64,000 nucleotides of DNA from Phycicoccus duodecadis (GTDB taxonomy: Bacteria > Actinomycetota > Actinomycetes > Actinomycetales > Dermatophilaceae): contig NZ_PJNE01000001.1 of assembly GCF_002846495.1 (NCBI RefSeq), positions 1,798,001 through 1,862,000 of the forward strand. Reading direction: 5' to 3'. Each line of letters begins with the position of its first letter. Within the stretch, counting starts at the first letter, position 1. The notes under the pieces were generated by a model, which saw nothing but the letters and a program-made list of their open reading frames with translations, was not told the DNA's origin and made no database searches. Below are positions 9,754-19,005 of the stretch, in pieces. The translations under genes and the position numbers were made by a program.

Positions 9754-10302
9754 TCAGGCGTGCGGGACGACCCAGTTGAGGACGGTCACGGCTCCGATGA
9801 CCGCGCAGACGACGAAGACCGCGGCCACGATCCAGCCGATCACCTGGGCGCCGTCGAGCCCCGACGGCTCCTCGTCGTCCGGAGGCGCCTGACCCACGAC
9901 GGCATCCGGCCCGGCCCCGTCGGGCAGCAGCGGCGAGGCCGGCTTGTCCAGGTCGGGGTCGCTGGTGAGGGCCCGGGCGCGCAGCGCCTCGATGCGGGGC
10001 GGGCGCGGCTCGTCGCGGAACGGCGCCGGGATGGAACGCCACATCACGGCGAAGTCGTCGGCCGACTGCTCGCGCCAGGCGGCCACGGCCTCGTCGGCCT
10101 CGGGGCCCCGGACCCCGGTGGTGAACCACGCCGCGCCGGCCCGCGGCAGGTCCCCCATCCCGTGGTGGACGTGGCCCAGCAGCGTCAGGGCCGGCGCGTC
10201 GCGCACGGTCTCGAGGTGCTCGGCCAGCAGGTCGCGCGCCTGCCAGGCCCGGCCCTGCTCGATCAGCTCGCGCGCCCGGGCGACGACGTCGGAGCCGCTC
10301 AT
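9754..10302 (-). CDS. Small tail-anchored protein resembling DUF6584 family
   Basis: This is a 182-residue protein of unknown function. The N-terminal half (SDVVARARELIEQGRAWQARDLLAEHLETVRD...LLGHVHHGMGDLPRAGAAWF) reads like two tetratricopeptide-type helices and resembles actinobacterial DUF6584 proteins; this match is from memory. A charged linker follows, then one hydrophobic segment near the C-terminus (VIGWIVAAVFVVCAVIGAV, about 153-172), so the protein is probably tail-anchored. The frame is open far upstream, but the ATG at 10302 gives the natural N-terminus. It is divergent from fadE5. Confidence 0.75.
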   Translation of the reverse strand: MSGSDVVARARELIEQGRAWQARDLLAEHLETVRDAPALTLLGHVHHGMGDLPRAGAAWFTTGVRGPEADEAVAAWREQSADDFAVMWRSIPAPFRDEPRPPRIEALRARALTSDPDLDKPASPLLPDGAGPDAVVGQAPPDDEEPSGLDGAQVIGWIVAAVFVVCAVIGAVTVLNWVVPHA

Positions 10303-10481
10303 GCCACCACCCCCTGCTCGACGGGGCCGGACACGCCGCGGGAGGGCGGGCGCGTCGAGACCCCACGCTGTACGACCAGCGCCGCCGGGACGATGCTCAT
10401 GGCGCGAGTATGCCGCTCGCGGCCCCCGCGACGGGCGGCGCCGCGCGTGCCACCGCGGCCGAGCCACCTCTTGCGTCGTGT

Positions 10482-10493
10482 TACCGGTCGGTA
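10482..10493. promoter_or_regulatory. TetR-type operator upstream of fadE5-like gene
   Basis: TACCGGTCGGTA is a dyad (TACCG, two bases, CGGTA) of the kind bound by TetR/AcrR repressors that control fatty-acid catabolic genes in actinobacteria. It lies about 50 bases before the acyl-CoA dehydrogenase start. A second dyad follows at 10503-10516. No regulator gene is in the window near it. Confidence 0.5.
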
Positions 10494-10502
10494 GCATACT
10501 GC

Positions 10503-10516
10503 TGAGCAAGCGCTCA
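10503..10516. promoter_or_regulatory. Second operator-like dyad upstream of fadE5-like gene
   Basis: TGAGC-AAGC-GCTCA is a perfect five-base dyad. It lies ten bases after the first palindrome and about 24 bases before the GTG start. The AGCGCT-type core is another common TetR-family operator pattern. The two sites could bind one regulator cooperatively or two regulators. Confidence 0.4.
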
Positions 10517-10539
10517 CTCATGCGACGAGAGGACGACCC

Positions 10540-12411
10540 GTGGGTCACTACAAGAGCAACCTGCGCGACATCGAGTTCACCCTCTTCGAGGTGCTCGGGC
10601 GCGGGGACGTCCTGGGCTCCGGCCCGTACGAGGACCTCGACGCCGACACCGCCCGCGAGATGCTCAAGGAGGTCTCGCGCCTGGCCGAGCACGAGATCGC
10701 CGAGTCCTTCGCCGACGCCGACCGCCACCCGCCGGTCTACGACCCGCAGACCCAGGCCGTGACGATGCCCGCCTCGTTCGCGAAGTCCTTCGCCGCGTAC
10801 CGCGACAGTGGCTTCTGGGCCATCGACCTGCCCGCCGAGCTCGACGGCACCGTCGCGCCCCCGAGCCTGCGCTGGGCCGTCAACGAGATGCTGCTCGGCG
10901 CCAACCCCGCGCTGGCGATGTTCGCTGCCTCCTACTCCTTCGCCAAGCTCCTGCACGAGCTCGGCACCCCCGAACAGCAGCGGCTGGCCCGTTGGATCGT
11001 CGAGAAGGGCTGGCACTGCACGATGGTGCTCACCGAGCCCGACGCCGGCTCCGACGTCGGCGCCGGCCGCACCAAGGCGGTGCAGAACGCCGACGGCACC
11101 TGGACCCTCAGCGGCGTCAAGCGCTTCATCACCAGCGCCGAGTCCGACCTGGTCGACAACGTCGTGCACTTCGTCCTCGCGCGTCCCGAGGGGGCCGGCC
11201 CCGGCACCAAGGGCCTCTCGCTCTTCATCCTGCCCAAGTACGCCGTCGACCTCGAGACGGGTGAGCTGGGCGAGCGCAACGGCGTCTACGTCACGAACGT
11301 CGAGAAGAAGATGGGCCTGAAGGTCTCCCCCACCTGCGAGCTCACCTTCGGCGGTGACGTGCCGGCCACCGGCACCCTGCTCGGCGAGGTCCACGACGGC
11401 ATCGCGCAGATGTTCCACGTCATCGAGAACGCGCGGATGATGGTGGGCACCAAGGCGATCGCCACCCTGTCGACCGGGTACCTCAACGCGCTCGAGTACG
11501 CCAAGCAGCGTGTGCAGGGCGCCGACCTCACCCAGATGAGCGACAAGGCGGCGCCGCGCGTCACCATCACCCACCACCCCGACGTGCGCCGTTCGCTGAT
11601 GCTCCAGAAGGCCTACGCCGAGGGGCTGCGCGCGCTGGTGCTCTACACCGCGAGCCAGCAGGACGTCGTCGACCAGCACCGGCTCACCACCGGCGACGCC
11701 GTGCCCGAGCCCGGCTCGGCCGCCGACATCGCCAACCGGGTCAACGACCTGCTGCTGCCGATCGTCAAGGGGCTGGGCTCCGAGCGGGCGTGGGTGCTGC
11801 TGGGCACCGAGTCGCTGCAGACCTTCGGCGGCTCCGGCTTCCTCCAGGACTACCCGGTCGAGCAGTACGTGCGCGACGCCAAGATCGACACCCTCTACGA
11901 GGGCACCACGGCCATCCAGGGCATGGACTTCTTCTTCCGCAAGATCGTGCGCGACAAGGGCCAGGCGCTGACCCACCTCTCGACCCAGATGCAGGAGTTC
12001 GCCAAGGACCTCGGGCAGCACGGCGGGCGCATCGACCGCGAGCGCGAGCTGCTCGGGCAGGGCGTCGACGACGTGCAGGGCATCCTCGGCTACATGGTCG
12101 GCGAGCTGATGAAGGCCGACCCGCGCCAGGGCGGCGACGCCTCGAACCTCTACAAGGTCGGGCAGAACACCTCCCGGCTGCTGCTCGGCGCCGGCGACCT
12201 GGTGGTCGGCTGGCTGCTGCTGCGCCAGGCGGCGGTGGCGCTCGATGCACTCGCGGCGGGCGCCGAGGGCAGGGACAAGGACTTCTACGAGGGCAAGGTC
12301 GCCGCGGCGCAGTTCTACGCCCGGCAGGTGCTGCCGCGCCTCGCCGCCGAGCGGGCCATGGCGGAGGCCAGCGACAACGACCTCATGGACGTGCCCGAGT
12401 CCGCGTTCTGA
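10540..12411 (+). CDS. fadE5: Acyl-CoA dehydrogenase, FadE5 type
   Basis: This flavoprotein oxidises acyl-CoA to enoyl-CoA in fatty-acid beta-oxidation. It has 623 residues, the long form typical of FadE5/DmdC-like dehydrogenases. The N-terminus [20 protein letters not shown] and long internal stretches match mycobacterial FadE5 as I remember it. FAD/substrate text TEPDAGSD is at about 165-172, and the catalytic Glu is at about 454 in [11 protein letters not shown]. The GTG start at 10540 has a good ribosome binding site (GAGAGGA, 10527-10533). Two TetR-like operators precede it, so fatty-acid-responsive repression is likely. It converges on an acyl-CoA ligase gene. Confidence 0.92.
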   Translation: MGHYKSNLRDIEFTLFEVLGRGDVLGSGPYEDLDADTAREMLKEVSRLAEHEIAESFADADRHPPVYDPQTQAVTMPASFAKSFAAYRDSGFWAIDLPAELDGTVAPPSLRWAVNEMLLGANPALAMFAASYSFAKLLHELGTPEQQRLARWIVEKGWHCTMVLTEPDAGSDVGAGRTKAVQNADGTWTLSGVKRFITSAESDLVDNVVHFVLARPEGAGPGTKGLSLFILPKYAVDLETGELGERNGVYVTNVEKKMGLKVSPTCELTFGGDVPATGTLLGEVHDGIAQMFHVIENARMMVGTKAIATLSTGYLNALEYAKQRVQGADLTQMSDKAAPRVTITHHPDVRRSLMLQKAYAEGLRALVLYTASQQDVVDQHRLTTGDAVPEPGSAADIANRVNDLLLPIVKGLGSERAWVLLGTESLQTFGGSGFLQDYPVEQYVRDAKIDTLYEGTTAIQGMDFFFRKIVRDKGQALTHLSTQMQEFAKDLGQHGGRIDRERELLGQGVDDVQGILGYMVGELMKADPRQGGDASNLYKVGQNTSRLLLGAGDLVVGWLLLRQAAVALDALAAGAEGRDKDFYEGKVAAAQFYARQVLPRLAAERAMAEASDNDLMDVPESAF

Positions 12412-12432
12412 CCGGGCCGCGGCCGGAGCGGC

Positions 12433-13956
12433 TCAGGCGTCGAGGCGGTCGCGCAGCACCCGCTTGAGGAGCTTGCCGCTCTGGTTGCGCGGCAGCTCGT
12501 CGACGAACACCACCTTCTTGGGGACCTTGTAGGACGCCAGGCGGGTGCGCGCGTGGGCGATGATCGCCGCCTCGTCGACGTCCTCGCCGGGGCGGCGGAC
12601 CACGACGGCCGTGACCGCCTCGATCCACCGCTCGTCCGGGGTGGCCACGACGGCGACCTCGGCGACGGCCGGGTGGGTGTAGACGGCGTCCTCGACCTCG
12701 CGGGAGGCGACCAGCACGCCGCCGGTGTTGATGACGTCCTTGATGCGGTCGACGACCGTGATGTAGCCCGCCTCGTCGCGCACCACCATGTCGCCGGAGT
12801 GGAACCAGCCGTCGCGGAAGGCAGCCTCGGTCTCGTCGGGCTTGTTCCAGTAGCCGGTGCACAGCTGCGGCGAGCGGTAGAGCAGCTCGCCGCGCTCACC
12901 CGCGGGGACCTCGGAGCCCTCCTCGTCGACGACCCGGGTCTCGACGAACAGCACGGTGCGCCCGCAGGCCTCAGGGCGCTCCTCGTGCTCGGCGGGCAGC
13001 AGCACGGTGGCCAGCGGGCCGATCTCGCTCTGCCCGAAGCAGTTGTAGAAGCCGATCTCGGGGAGCCGCGCGGCCAGGCGGTCGCGCACCGGCCCCGGCA
13101 TGATCGAGGCGCCGTAGTACGCCTTGCGCAGGCTCGTCAGGTCGGCGGTGGCCAGCGCCTCGTGGTTCGACAGCGGGACCCACACCGTGGGGGCCAGGAA
13201 CAGCGAGCGGTGCCGGTCGGCCGCCACCCGGCGCAGGATCTCGGCGACGTCGGGCTTGGGCAGAAGGGTGTTGGTGCAGCCCAGGGCCAGTGACGGCAGC
13301 AGGAACACGTGCATCTGGGCCGAGTGGTAGAGCGGCATGCAGTGCAGCGGGTCGTCGTCCTCGGCGATCTCGAGCCCGGCGATGCACGACACGTACTCGT
13401 GCACCAGCGCGCGGTGCGTCATCGTCGCGCCCTTGGGGGCCGAGGTCGTGCCCGAGGTGTAGAGCAGCTGCACGAGGTCGAGCTCGCCGACCTCGACGTC
13501 GAGCGCCGGGACCGCACCGGCCGCCCAGCCGGGCAGGAGGGCGTCGTCGGTGCCGTGCAGCACCAGCACCTGCTCGAGCGCCGTGCGCGCGCGGACCTGC
13601 TCGACCCCGGCGCGCAGCGGCTCGTCGACGAGCGCCACCCGGGCGCCCGAGTCGGCCAGCAGGTACTCGAGCTCGCCGCCGGTGAGCGCGAAGTTGACGG
13701 GCACGTGGACCAGGCCGGCCCGGGCGCAGCCGAGGAAGGCCAGCAGGTAGGCGTCGGAGTTCAGGCCCACCGTGGCCACCCGGTCGCCGTGGGCCAGGCC
13801 CAGCGCGAGCAGGGACGCGGCCGCCCGGGTGACGCCGGCGTCGAGCTCGCGGTAGCTCCACTGTCGGTCGGCGAACCGGAGGGCGACCTTGTCGCCGAAC
13901 CGCTGTGCGCTGCGCCGGACGACGTCGTCGACGGTGCTCGACCGTGGGTCACTCAT
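12433..13956 (-). CDS. Acyl-CoA ligase (AMP-binding, FadD type)
   Basis: This ATP-dependent enzyme activates a carboxylic acid to its CoA thioester through an acyl-adenylate. It has 507 residues. The P-loop YTSGTTSAPKG is at 166-176, the adenylate-binding region around YNCFGQSEIGP, the hinge motif WFHSGDMVVRDEAGY, and the catalytic Lys at about 495 in QSGKLLKR near the C-terminus. The acid substrate is not evident; fatty or aromatic acids are possible. It converges on fadE5, so the two may share a pathway. TAGGGT at 13963-13968 lies six bases before the ATG, giving a probable leaderless start. Confidence 0.9.
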   Translation of the reverse strand: MSDPRSSTVDDVVRRSAQRFGDKVALRFADRQWSYRELDAGVTRAAASLLALGLAHGDRVATVGLNSDAYLLAFLGCARAGLVHVPVNFALTGGELEYLLADSGARVALVDEPLRAGVEQVRARTALEQVLVLHGTDDALLPGWAAGAVPALDVEVGELDLVQLLYTSGTTSAPKGATMTHRALVHEYVSCIAGLEIAEDDDPLHCMPLYHSAQMHVFLLPSLALGCTNTLLPKPDVAEILRRVAADRHRSLFLAPTVWVPLSNHEALATADLTSLRKAYYGASIMPGPVRDRLAARLPEIGFYNCFGQSEIGPLATVLLPAEHEERPEACGRTVLFVETRVVDEEGSEVPAGERGELLYRSPQLCTGYWNKPDETEAAFRDGWFHSGDMVVRDEAGYITVVDRIKDVINTGGVLVASREVEDAVYTHPAVAEVAVVATPDERWIEAVTAVVVRRPGEDVDEAAIIAHARTRLASYKVPKKVVFVDELPRNQSGKLLKRVLRDRLDA

Positions 13957-14018
13957 GCCCGGACCCTAGGCAGCGGGTCGGCGGGGGTCAAGCATCCGGA
14001 CGGGGACCCGGACACGGC

Positions 14019-14050
14019 GACGGCCCGCCCCCTGTCGGGGACGGGCCGTC
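14019..14050 (-). terminator. Hairpin downstream of the DUF6458 gene
   Basis: The GC-rich inverted repeat GACGGCCCG / CGGGCCGTC is extended by a C4/G4 pairing around CTGT. It lies between the DUF6458 stop and the promoter of the acyl-CoA ligase gene, so it likely ends transcription from 14327. Confidence 0.6.
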
Positions 14051-14075
14051 GGACGTGGTGCGGTGTCGCCGCAGG

Positions 14076-14327
14076 TCAGAGCGGGTCGACGTCGGTGCGG
14101 TCGACCCGGGTGCCGGTGGCGGGGTCGACGGTGGACTGGCGGGTGGCGGTGTAGCCACGGGTGGCGCGCCCGCGCATGGCGAACGACAGGATGATCGCGA
14201 GCAGGCCGGCGACCATCAGGATGATGCCGACGAGGCTGAGGTTGATGCCCGCGACGGCCGTGGTGCCGACGGCGAAGAAGAGGATCGCGCCGACGACGAG
14301 CAGGAAGATGCCGAGTCCGATGTACAT
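14076..14327 (-). CDS. Small two-helix membrane protein, DUF6458 type
   Basis: This 83-residue protein has two hydrophobic helices (about 3-23 and 29-51) followed by a soluble Arg/Thr-rich tail (RQSTVDPATGTRVDRTDVDPL). MYIGLGIFLLVVGAILFFAV matches the small actinobacterial DUF6458 family by recall; its function is not known. The ATG at 14327 has a clear AGGAG ribosome binding site eight bases upstream. The open frame extends upstream, but that part is non-coding. A promoter lies at 14370-14399. Confidence 0.8.
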   Translation of the reverse strand: MYIGLGIFLLVVGAILFFAVGTTAVAGINLSLVGIILMVAGLLAIILSFAMRGRATRGYTATRQSTVDPATGTRVDRTDVDPL

Positions 14328-14369
14328 GTCAGTCTCCTGGGGTGGCCGGGGTCGGATGGCCGACAACGC

Positions 14370-14399
14370 ACACTACCTGCGACGACGCCGTCTGTTGAA
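14370..14399 (-). promoter_or_regulatory. Promoter for the DUF6458 gene
   Basis: On the minus strand, TTCAAC (14399-14394) and TAGTGT (14375-14370) are separated by 18 bases. This is a good match to a housekeeping-sigma promoter, and it leaves a leader of about 40 bases that includes the AGGAG site. Confidence 0.5.
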
Positions 14400-14446
14400 G
14401 GTTGGTGCAGTCTTCCGTACCGGCGGGTCGCGACCGGCGGCGGAGG

Positions 14447-14644
14447 CTAGACCCAGCCGCCGCGGTCGGTCATCCGCGTGTGCTGCGCGGCGGCCGTCTC
14501 GGCGGAGTACGGGGTGTCGGACGAGGCCGGCGGCCCGACCCGGTCGTGGCGGCGCCCGATGTACTGGCGGGCCCAGACGACGACACCCGCGACGGCGGCG
14601 AGCACCAGCAGCCCGAGCATGACCATGGCGAACGGTGTCGGCAC
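14447..14644 (-). CDS. Small single-helix membrane protein, function unknown
   Basis: This 65-residue protein reads MPTPFAMVMLGLLVLAAVAG, with one hydrophobic helix (about 5-25), then a basic and polar tail ending MTDRGGWV. The GTG start at 14644 is preceded by a purine-rich AGAGGGG ribosome binding site, which supports it being a real gene. I do not recognise a family. It is upstream of, and in the same direction as, the DUF6458 gene. Confidence 0.55.
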   Translation of the reverse strand: MPTPFAMVMLGLLVLAAVAGVVVWARQYIGRRHDRVGPPASSDTPYSAETAAAQHTRMTDRGGWV

Positions 14645-14715
14645 GGGTTCCCCTCTCGTCGGCCCCGGCGGTGCGGGGTCCTCAGTGTGACGCCACCGGG
14701 GGGCGACGTCCAGCC

Positions 14716-16080
14716 TCAGACGAACGAGCCGGGGTTGAGGATGCCGTCGGGGTCGAGCGCGGCCTTGACCCGGCGGTTCAGGGCCATCGCGGCCGGGCCG
14801 ATCTGGTCCTCGAGGCAGCCCGCCTTGAGCCGCCCCACGCCGTGCTCGCCGGTGATGGTGCCGCCGAGGGCGATGGCGGCGTGCATGACGTCGTCGAACG
14901 CCAGCCGGGCGCGACGCTCGGACTCGGGGTCGCCCGCGTCGTACACGATCGCGGGGTGGGTGTTGCCGTCGCCGGCGTGGGCGACGACCGGGATCTCGAC
15001 CTGGTGGCGCTGGGCGATGGCCTCGATCTCGGCCAGCAGGGCCGGGAGCTGGGGCACCGGCACCCCGACGTCCTCGGGCAGCACCGCCCCCCGCGGCTCG
15101 AGCGCCGTGAAGTGCACGCGGCGGGCCTGGACGAACATCTCGCCCTCGGCCGGGTCGTCGGTGGCCTCGACGTCCTTGGCGCCGCAGAGCTCGCAGGCGG
15201 CCACGATGGCGGCGACCTCCTCCTCGCGGGAGGCACCGGGCGCGTCGGACTGGACGAGGAGCAGTGCGCCGGCGTCACGGTCGAGCCCCATGGGGCGGAA
15301 GTCCTCGACGGCGTTGATCGAGGCGCGGTCCATCAGCTCGACCATGCTGGCGCGCACGGTGCGCCCGATCTCGATGACGGCGGCTGCGGCGTCGGCCACG
15401 GTGGGGAAGATCGCGATGACGGTGGACGCCGGCTGCTGGGCGGGGACGAGGCGCAGGACGGCCTTGGTGACGATGCCGAGCGTCCCCTCGGAGCCGACGA
15501 AGAGCTTCAGCAGCGACAGCCCCGCGACGTCCTTGACCCGCTTGCCGCCCAGGGTGACGAGGGTGCCGTCGGCCAGCACGACATCCATCCCGAGCACGTA
15601 GTCGGTGGTCACGCCGTACTTGACGCAGCACAGGCCGCCGGCGTTCGTGGCGATGTTGCCGCCGATCGAGCAGATCTCGAACGAGCTGGGGTCCGGGGGG
15701 TACCAGAGGTCCTCCGCGGCGGCCGCCTTCTTGACCTCGACGTTCAGGGCACCCGGCTCGACGACGGCGACCTTGGCGGCCGTGTCGATCTCGACCGCCC
15801 GCATCCGCTCGAGGCTCAGGGTGACGCAGCCGTCGACGGCCATCGAGCCGCCCGAGAGCGACGTGCCGGCACCGCGGGGCACGACGCCGATGCCGTGGCG
15901 GGTGGCCCAGCGCAGGGTCTCCTGGACGTGCTCGGCCGACTCGGCGCGGACGGCGGCGCGGGGGGTCCCGACGCTCGAGTCGTGCGTCCAGTCGTGGCGG
16001 TACTTCTCGAGCGCGGCGGGGTCGGTGACGACGACCCCTGCGGGGAGGGCGTCGGCGAGCTCCTTGACGACATCGTCCAT
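14716..16080 (-). CDS. FAD-linked oxidase, GlcD/D-lactate dehydrogenase type
   Basis: This flavoprotein of the vanillyl-alcohol oxidase fold oxidises 2-hydroxy acids such as glycolate or D-lactate. It has 454 residues. The FAD-binding stretch PRGAGTSLSGGS is at 68-79, with SIGGNIATNAGGLCCVKYG and LVGSEGTLG-like FVGSEGTLGIVT text. The C-terminal flavin motif GEHGVGRLK is at about 411-419. The ATG at 16080 gives the family N-terminus MDDVVKEL; longer frames are non-coding. No iron-sulfur GlcF-like partner lies next to it, so it may act alone. Confidence 0.9.
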   Translation of the reverse strand: MDDVVKELADALPAGVVVTDPAALEKYRHDWTHDSSVGTPRAAVRAESAEHVQETLRWATRHGIGVVPRGAGTSLSGGSMAVDGCVTLSLERMRAVEIDTAAKVAVVEPGALNVEVKKAAAAEDLWYPPDPSSFEICSIGGNIATNAGGLCCVKYGVTTDYVLGMDVVLADGTLVTLGGKRVKDVAGLSLLKLFVGSEGTLGIVTKAVLRLVPAQQPASTVIAIFPTVADAAAAVIEIGRTVRASMVELMDRASINAVEDFRPMGLDRDAGALLLVQSDAPGASREEEVAAIVAACELCGAKDVEATDDPAEGEMFVQARRVHFTALEPRGAVLPEDVGVPVPQLPALLAEIEAIAQRHQVEIPVVAHAGDGNTHPAIVYDAGDPESERRARLAFDDVMHAAIALGGTITGEHGVGRLKAGCLEDQIGPAAMALNRRVKAALDPDGILNPGSFV

Positions 16081-16117
16081 CCCCGTACTCTCGCACGCCG
16101 GCTTCCGGCGCCCGGCG

Positions 16118-16924
16118 TCAGAGGCGGCGGTCGGCCAGGACGGGGAAGGCCTCGCGGTAGGCGGTGGTGGCGGCGAGGTCGACGTCGACCGAGAGCACGG
16201 CCTCGTCGGCATGCGCGGCCTCGGCGACCACCTCGCCCGCGGCGGTGACGACCTGGCTGCGGCCGCCCATCGGGGTGCGGGCGTGGGTGCCGCCGGTGTT
16301 GACCTGCACGAGCACGGCCTGGTTCTCGACGGCGCGGGCGCGGCCCAGGAGCGTCCAGTGGCCGACCCGGGCGGCGGGCCAGGCGGCGGGGACCAGCAGG
16401 AGCTCGGCCCCGGCCTCCTGCTGGCGCCGGTACAGCTCGGGGAAGCGCAGGTCGTAGCAGGTCGAGAGGCCGGTGCGGACGGTGGTGTCGTCGCCCGCGG
16501 GGAGGTCGAGCACGACGACGTCCTCGCCGGCCTCCATCAGGCGGGGCTCGCCGGCGCCGAAGCCGAAGCGGTGGATCTTGCGGTAGGTGGCGAGGAGGGC
16601 GCCGTCGGCCGCGAACACCAGCGAGGTGTTGGCGAGGGTGTGGCCGTCGGGGCCGGGCTCCGGGAGACGTTCGACGAAGGAGCCGGCGTGCAGGGTGGCG
16701 CCGGCGGCGCGGGCGGCGTCGGCCATGGCCCGGGCCCAGGCGCCGTCGAGGGGCTGCGCGTCGCCGTCCCAGCGGCGGTAGCCGAAGCCGGTGGGGGCCC
16801 AGAGCTCGGGCAGCACGACGAGGTCGTAGCCGGCCTGTCCGGCGACCAGTGCGGCGACCCGGTCGACCCGGGCCGCGAACGGCTCGTCGTCACCGTAGGC
16901 GAGCTGGACCAGGGCGATGCGCAT
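16118..16924 (-). CDS. Carbon-nitrogen hydrolase (nitrilase superfamily amidase)
   Basis: This 268-residue hydrolase carries the Glu-Lys-Cys triad of the superfamily: Glu40 in VVLPELWAP, Lys116 in TYRKIHRF and Cys156 in STCYDLRFPE. The order and spacing match omega-amidase-like or deaminated-glutathione-amidase-like members. The exact amide is not clear. The ATG at 16924 has a strong ribosome binding site (GGGAGGAT). It is transcribed in the same direction as, and 32 bases downstream of, the CopD-CtaG gene. Confidence 0.88.
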   Translation of the reverse strand: MRIALVQLAYGDDEPFAARVDRVAALVAGQAGYDLVVLPELWAPTGFGYRRWDGDAQPLDGAWARAMADAARAAGATLHAGSFVERLPEPGPDGHTLANTSLVFAADGALLATYRKIHRFGFGAGEPRLMEAGEDVVVLDLPAGDDTTVRTGLSTCYDLRFPELYRRQQEAGAELLLVPAAWPAARVGHWTLLGRARAVENQAVLVQVNTGGTHARTPMGGRSQVVTAAGEVVAEAAHADEAVLSVDVDLAATTAYREAFPVLADRRL

Positions 16925-16956
16925 GCGGCCATCCTCCCGCATCCGACGGACGCGGG

Positions 16957-18978
16957 TCAGCCGAGGCGCTCGGCCTCGTCGCGCAGGCGGGCCAGGCGCT
17001 CGTTGTAGGCGATGAGCTCGGCGTCGCCGTCGCGGTGGGCCTGACGGTCCTGCCGGACGGCGTCGCGGGTCTCGCTGCGGAACCACTGCACCGCCACGAC
17101 CACCGCCAGCACGAGCGTGGGCCCCTCGCCGACGCCCCAGGCGATCTCGCCCGCGGTGCGCTGGTCCGCCAGGGCGTCGGCGGACCACGGCAGCCCCAGC
17201 GCCTGGAAGAAGTCGGGCGCGAGCAGGCTCGAGGACCCCGTCAGCGCCACCCCGAAGAACGCGTGGAACGACACCGTCGCGAACAGGATGACCAGCAGCA
17301 TCAGCGGCGACCAGCGCCGCGGGCCGGGGTCGATCCCGATCATCACCCACACGAACAGGTACCCGGTGAGCAGGAAGTGGGCCATCATCAACAGGTGCCC
17401 GGTGTGGGTGGTCAGGGCGATCTCGAACAGCCCCGTGTAGTAGAACGCCGCCAGACTGAAGAAGAACAGGGCCGCCGCCACGACCGGGTTCGACAGCACC
17501 CCCATCAGCCGGGAGTGCACCACCTGCAGGATGACCTCCCGCGGCCCCCACGTGCGGTCGGGCCGCGACGGCAGCGCCCGCAGGGCCAGGGTCAGCGGCG
17601 CGGCCGGCACCAGCAGCAGCGGCACCACCATCGCCACGACCATGTGCATCACCATGTGGGCGCTGAACAGCACCCGCCCCCAGATCCCGGGCGCCCCGCA
17701 GGTCGCCCACACGAACAGGGCCCAGCCGAGCACCCACATCACCACGCGCAGCAACGGCCACGCATCGCCGCGGCCGCGCAGGCGCCGCACCCCCGCCACG
17801 TACAGCCCCACCGCCAGGACCGCCACGGCGAGGAAGAGCCAGTCGAGGCGCCACGACAGCAGCCAGTCGGACGAGAGCACCGGACCGGGGTCGGGGTAGC
17901 CGGTGAGCTCGAGGACGCGGCTCGGGTCGGGGGCGGCGTCGGGCACCGGCGGCACGCTGCGCGCCAACACCGCCGCGAGCCCGGTCGCCACGCCCATCAG
18001 GGCGATCTCGCCGAGGGCCAGGCGGGTGAAGGCGCGCCCGTCGCCCGGGTCGTCGGCCAGCCGCCCGGCCAGGACCCTGCGCTGCTGCCACCCGAACATC
18101 CCGAGCAGCACCAGCGCCACCGACTTGCCGATGACCACCGCGCCGTAGCCGGTCGCGAGGCCGGCGACCGAGCCGAGCCGGATCCACGCCTGCAGCACCC
18201 CCGAGAGGGCCACTGCGGCGAAGGCCCAGGTGGCCAGCACCGAGAACCGCGCCACCGACGCACCCAGGTCGCGCCCGAGCCGCGGCCGGAGCACCACCAG
18301 CGCGATGAGCCCCCCCACCCAGACGACGACGCCCAGCAGGTGCACCGCCAGGCCGTTGACCGCGTCCTCGTGGCTGGCGGAGCCGGCCGCGTGCCCGGTG
18401 AGCGACTGCACGACCACGGCGAACAGCGCCAGGGCCGCCAGCCACGCCATCGGTGCCCGCCGCGAGGTCAGCGACGACCCCACGCTCACCACCAGCGCCA
18501 GGCCGGCCGAGATGAGCAGCACCCGCGTGGTCTCGAGCTCCCAGGCGAACGACACCAGCTGGTCGAGCAGCCCCGCGCCGGTGACCGGCGTGCCCGCGAG
18601 GTCGGCGAAGGTCAGCACCACCTCGAGCACGGCCGCCACGAACCAGACGGCGGCCACGCCGCCGGCCAGCCGGGCCGCGGTGCCTCGGCGGTCCGTACGG
18701 GTGCGCTCGGGCACCACGAAGGCCCCCAGCAGCAGCAGCCCGACCACGGTGACGGAGGTCAGCGTCGAGACGGCGTCGACGACCGGAACGCCCCAGCGCA
18801 CGAACGGCCCGGGGTCGGCCAGCGCCAGTGGAGCCACCGCACCGGTGACGACGGCGGCCGGCACCAGCGCGACCAGCGCGGCCCCGAGCGCCACGGGGAG
18901 CGCTCGCAGCGAGACCGGCGCGGCGGGCGCCTCCGGCGACTCCACGGCGGCCGGCGGGGTGCTCTCGCGGACGGCCAT
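16957..18978 (-). CDS. CopD-CtaG fusion: copper resistance D domain plus cytochrome c oxidase assembly domain
   Basis: This 673-residue membrane protein has about 14 or more helices. The N-terminal half contains GLAVHLLGVVVWVGGLIALVVLRPR, the conserved CopD core with its His residues. The C-terminal half has the caa3-CtaG pattern HMVMHMVVAMVVPLLLVPAAP, then AFYYTGLFEIAL and MMAHFLLTGYLF. It probably handles copper at the membrane for cytochrome oxidase assembly or copper tolerance. The true ATG is at 18978; the very long open frame upstream is a GC artefact. It is divergent from an MDMPI gene with only 27 bases between the start codons. Confidence 0.9.
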   Translation of the reverse strand: MAVRESTPPAAVESPEAPAAPVSLRALPVALGAALVALVPAAVVTGAVAPLALADPGPFVRWGVPVVDAVSTLTSVTVVGLLLLGAFVVPERTRTDRRGTAARLAGGVAAVWFVAAVLEVVLTFADLAGTPVTGAGLLDQLVSFAWELETTRVLLISAGLALVVSVGSSLTSRRAPMAWLAALALFAVVVQSLTGHAAGSASHEDAVNGLAVHLLGVVVWVGGLIALVVLRPRLGRDLGASVARFSVLATWAFAAVALSGVLQAWIRLGSVAGLATGYGAVVIGKSVALVLLGMFGWQQRRVLAGRLADDPGDGRAFTRLALGEIALMGVATGLAAVLARSVPPVPDAAPDPSRVLELTGYPDPGPVLSSDWLLSWRLDWLFLAVAVLAVGLYVAGVRRLRGRGDAWPLLRVVMWVLGWALFVWATCGAPGIWGRVLFSAHMVMHMVVAMVVPLLLVPAAPLTLALRALPSRPDRTWGPREVILQVVHSRLMGVLSNPVVAAALFFFSLAAFYYTGLFEIALTTHTGHLLMMAHFLLTGYLFVWVMIGIDPGPRRWSPLMLLVILFATVSFHAFFGVALTGSSSLLAPDFFQALGLPWSADALADQRTAGEIAWGVGEGPTLVLAVVVAVQWFRSETRDAVRQDRQAHRDGDAELIAYNERLARLRDEAERLG

Positions 18979-18984
18979 GCCCAC

Positions 18985-19005
18985 CAGCGTAGGTACTGTG
19001 GCGAC
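18985..19005. promoter_or_regulatory. Overlapping divergent promoters of leaderless type
   Basis: Only 27 bases separate the two ATGs (18978 minus, 19006 plus). On the plus strand TACTGT (18994-18999) sits exactly six bases before the ATG, so transcription would begin at the start codon. On the minus strand a TACGCT hexamer sits seven bases before the CopD-CtaG ATG. Both units are probably leaderless. Confidence 0.5.

Noticed and set aside
10299-10517. Short minus-strand frame ending in ATGA overlap with the DUF6584-like gene
   Set aside because: The overlap is suggestive, but the protein is Arg-rich with no motif or ribosome binding site, and it spans the TetR operator.
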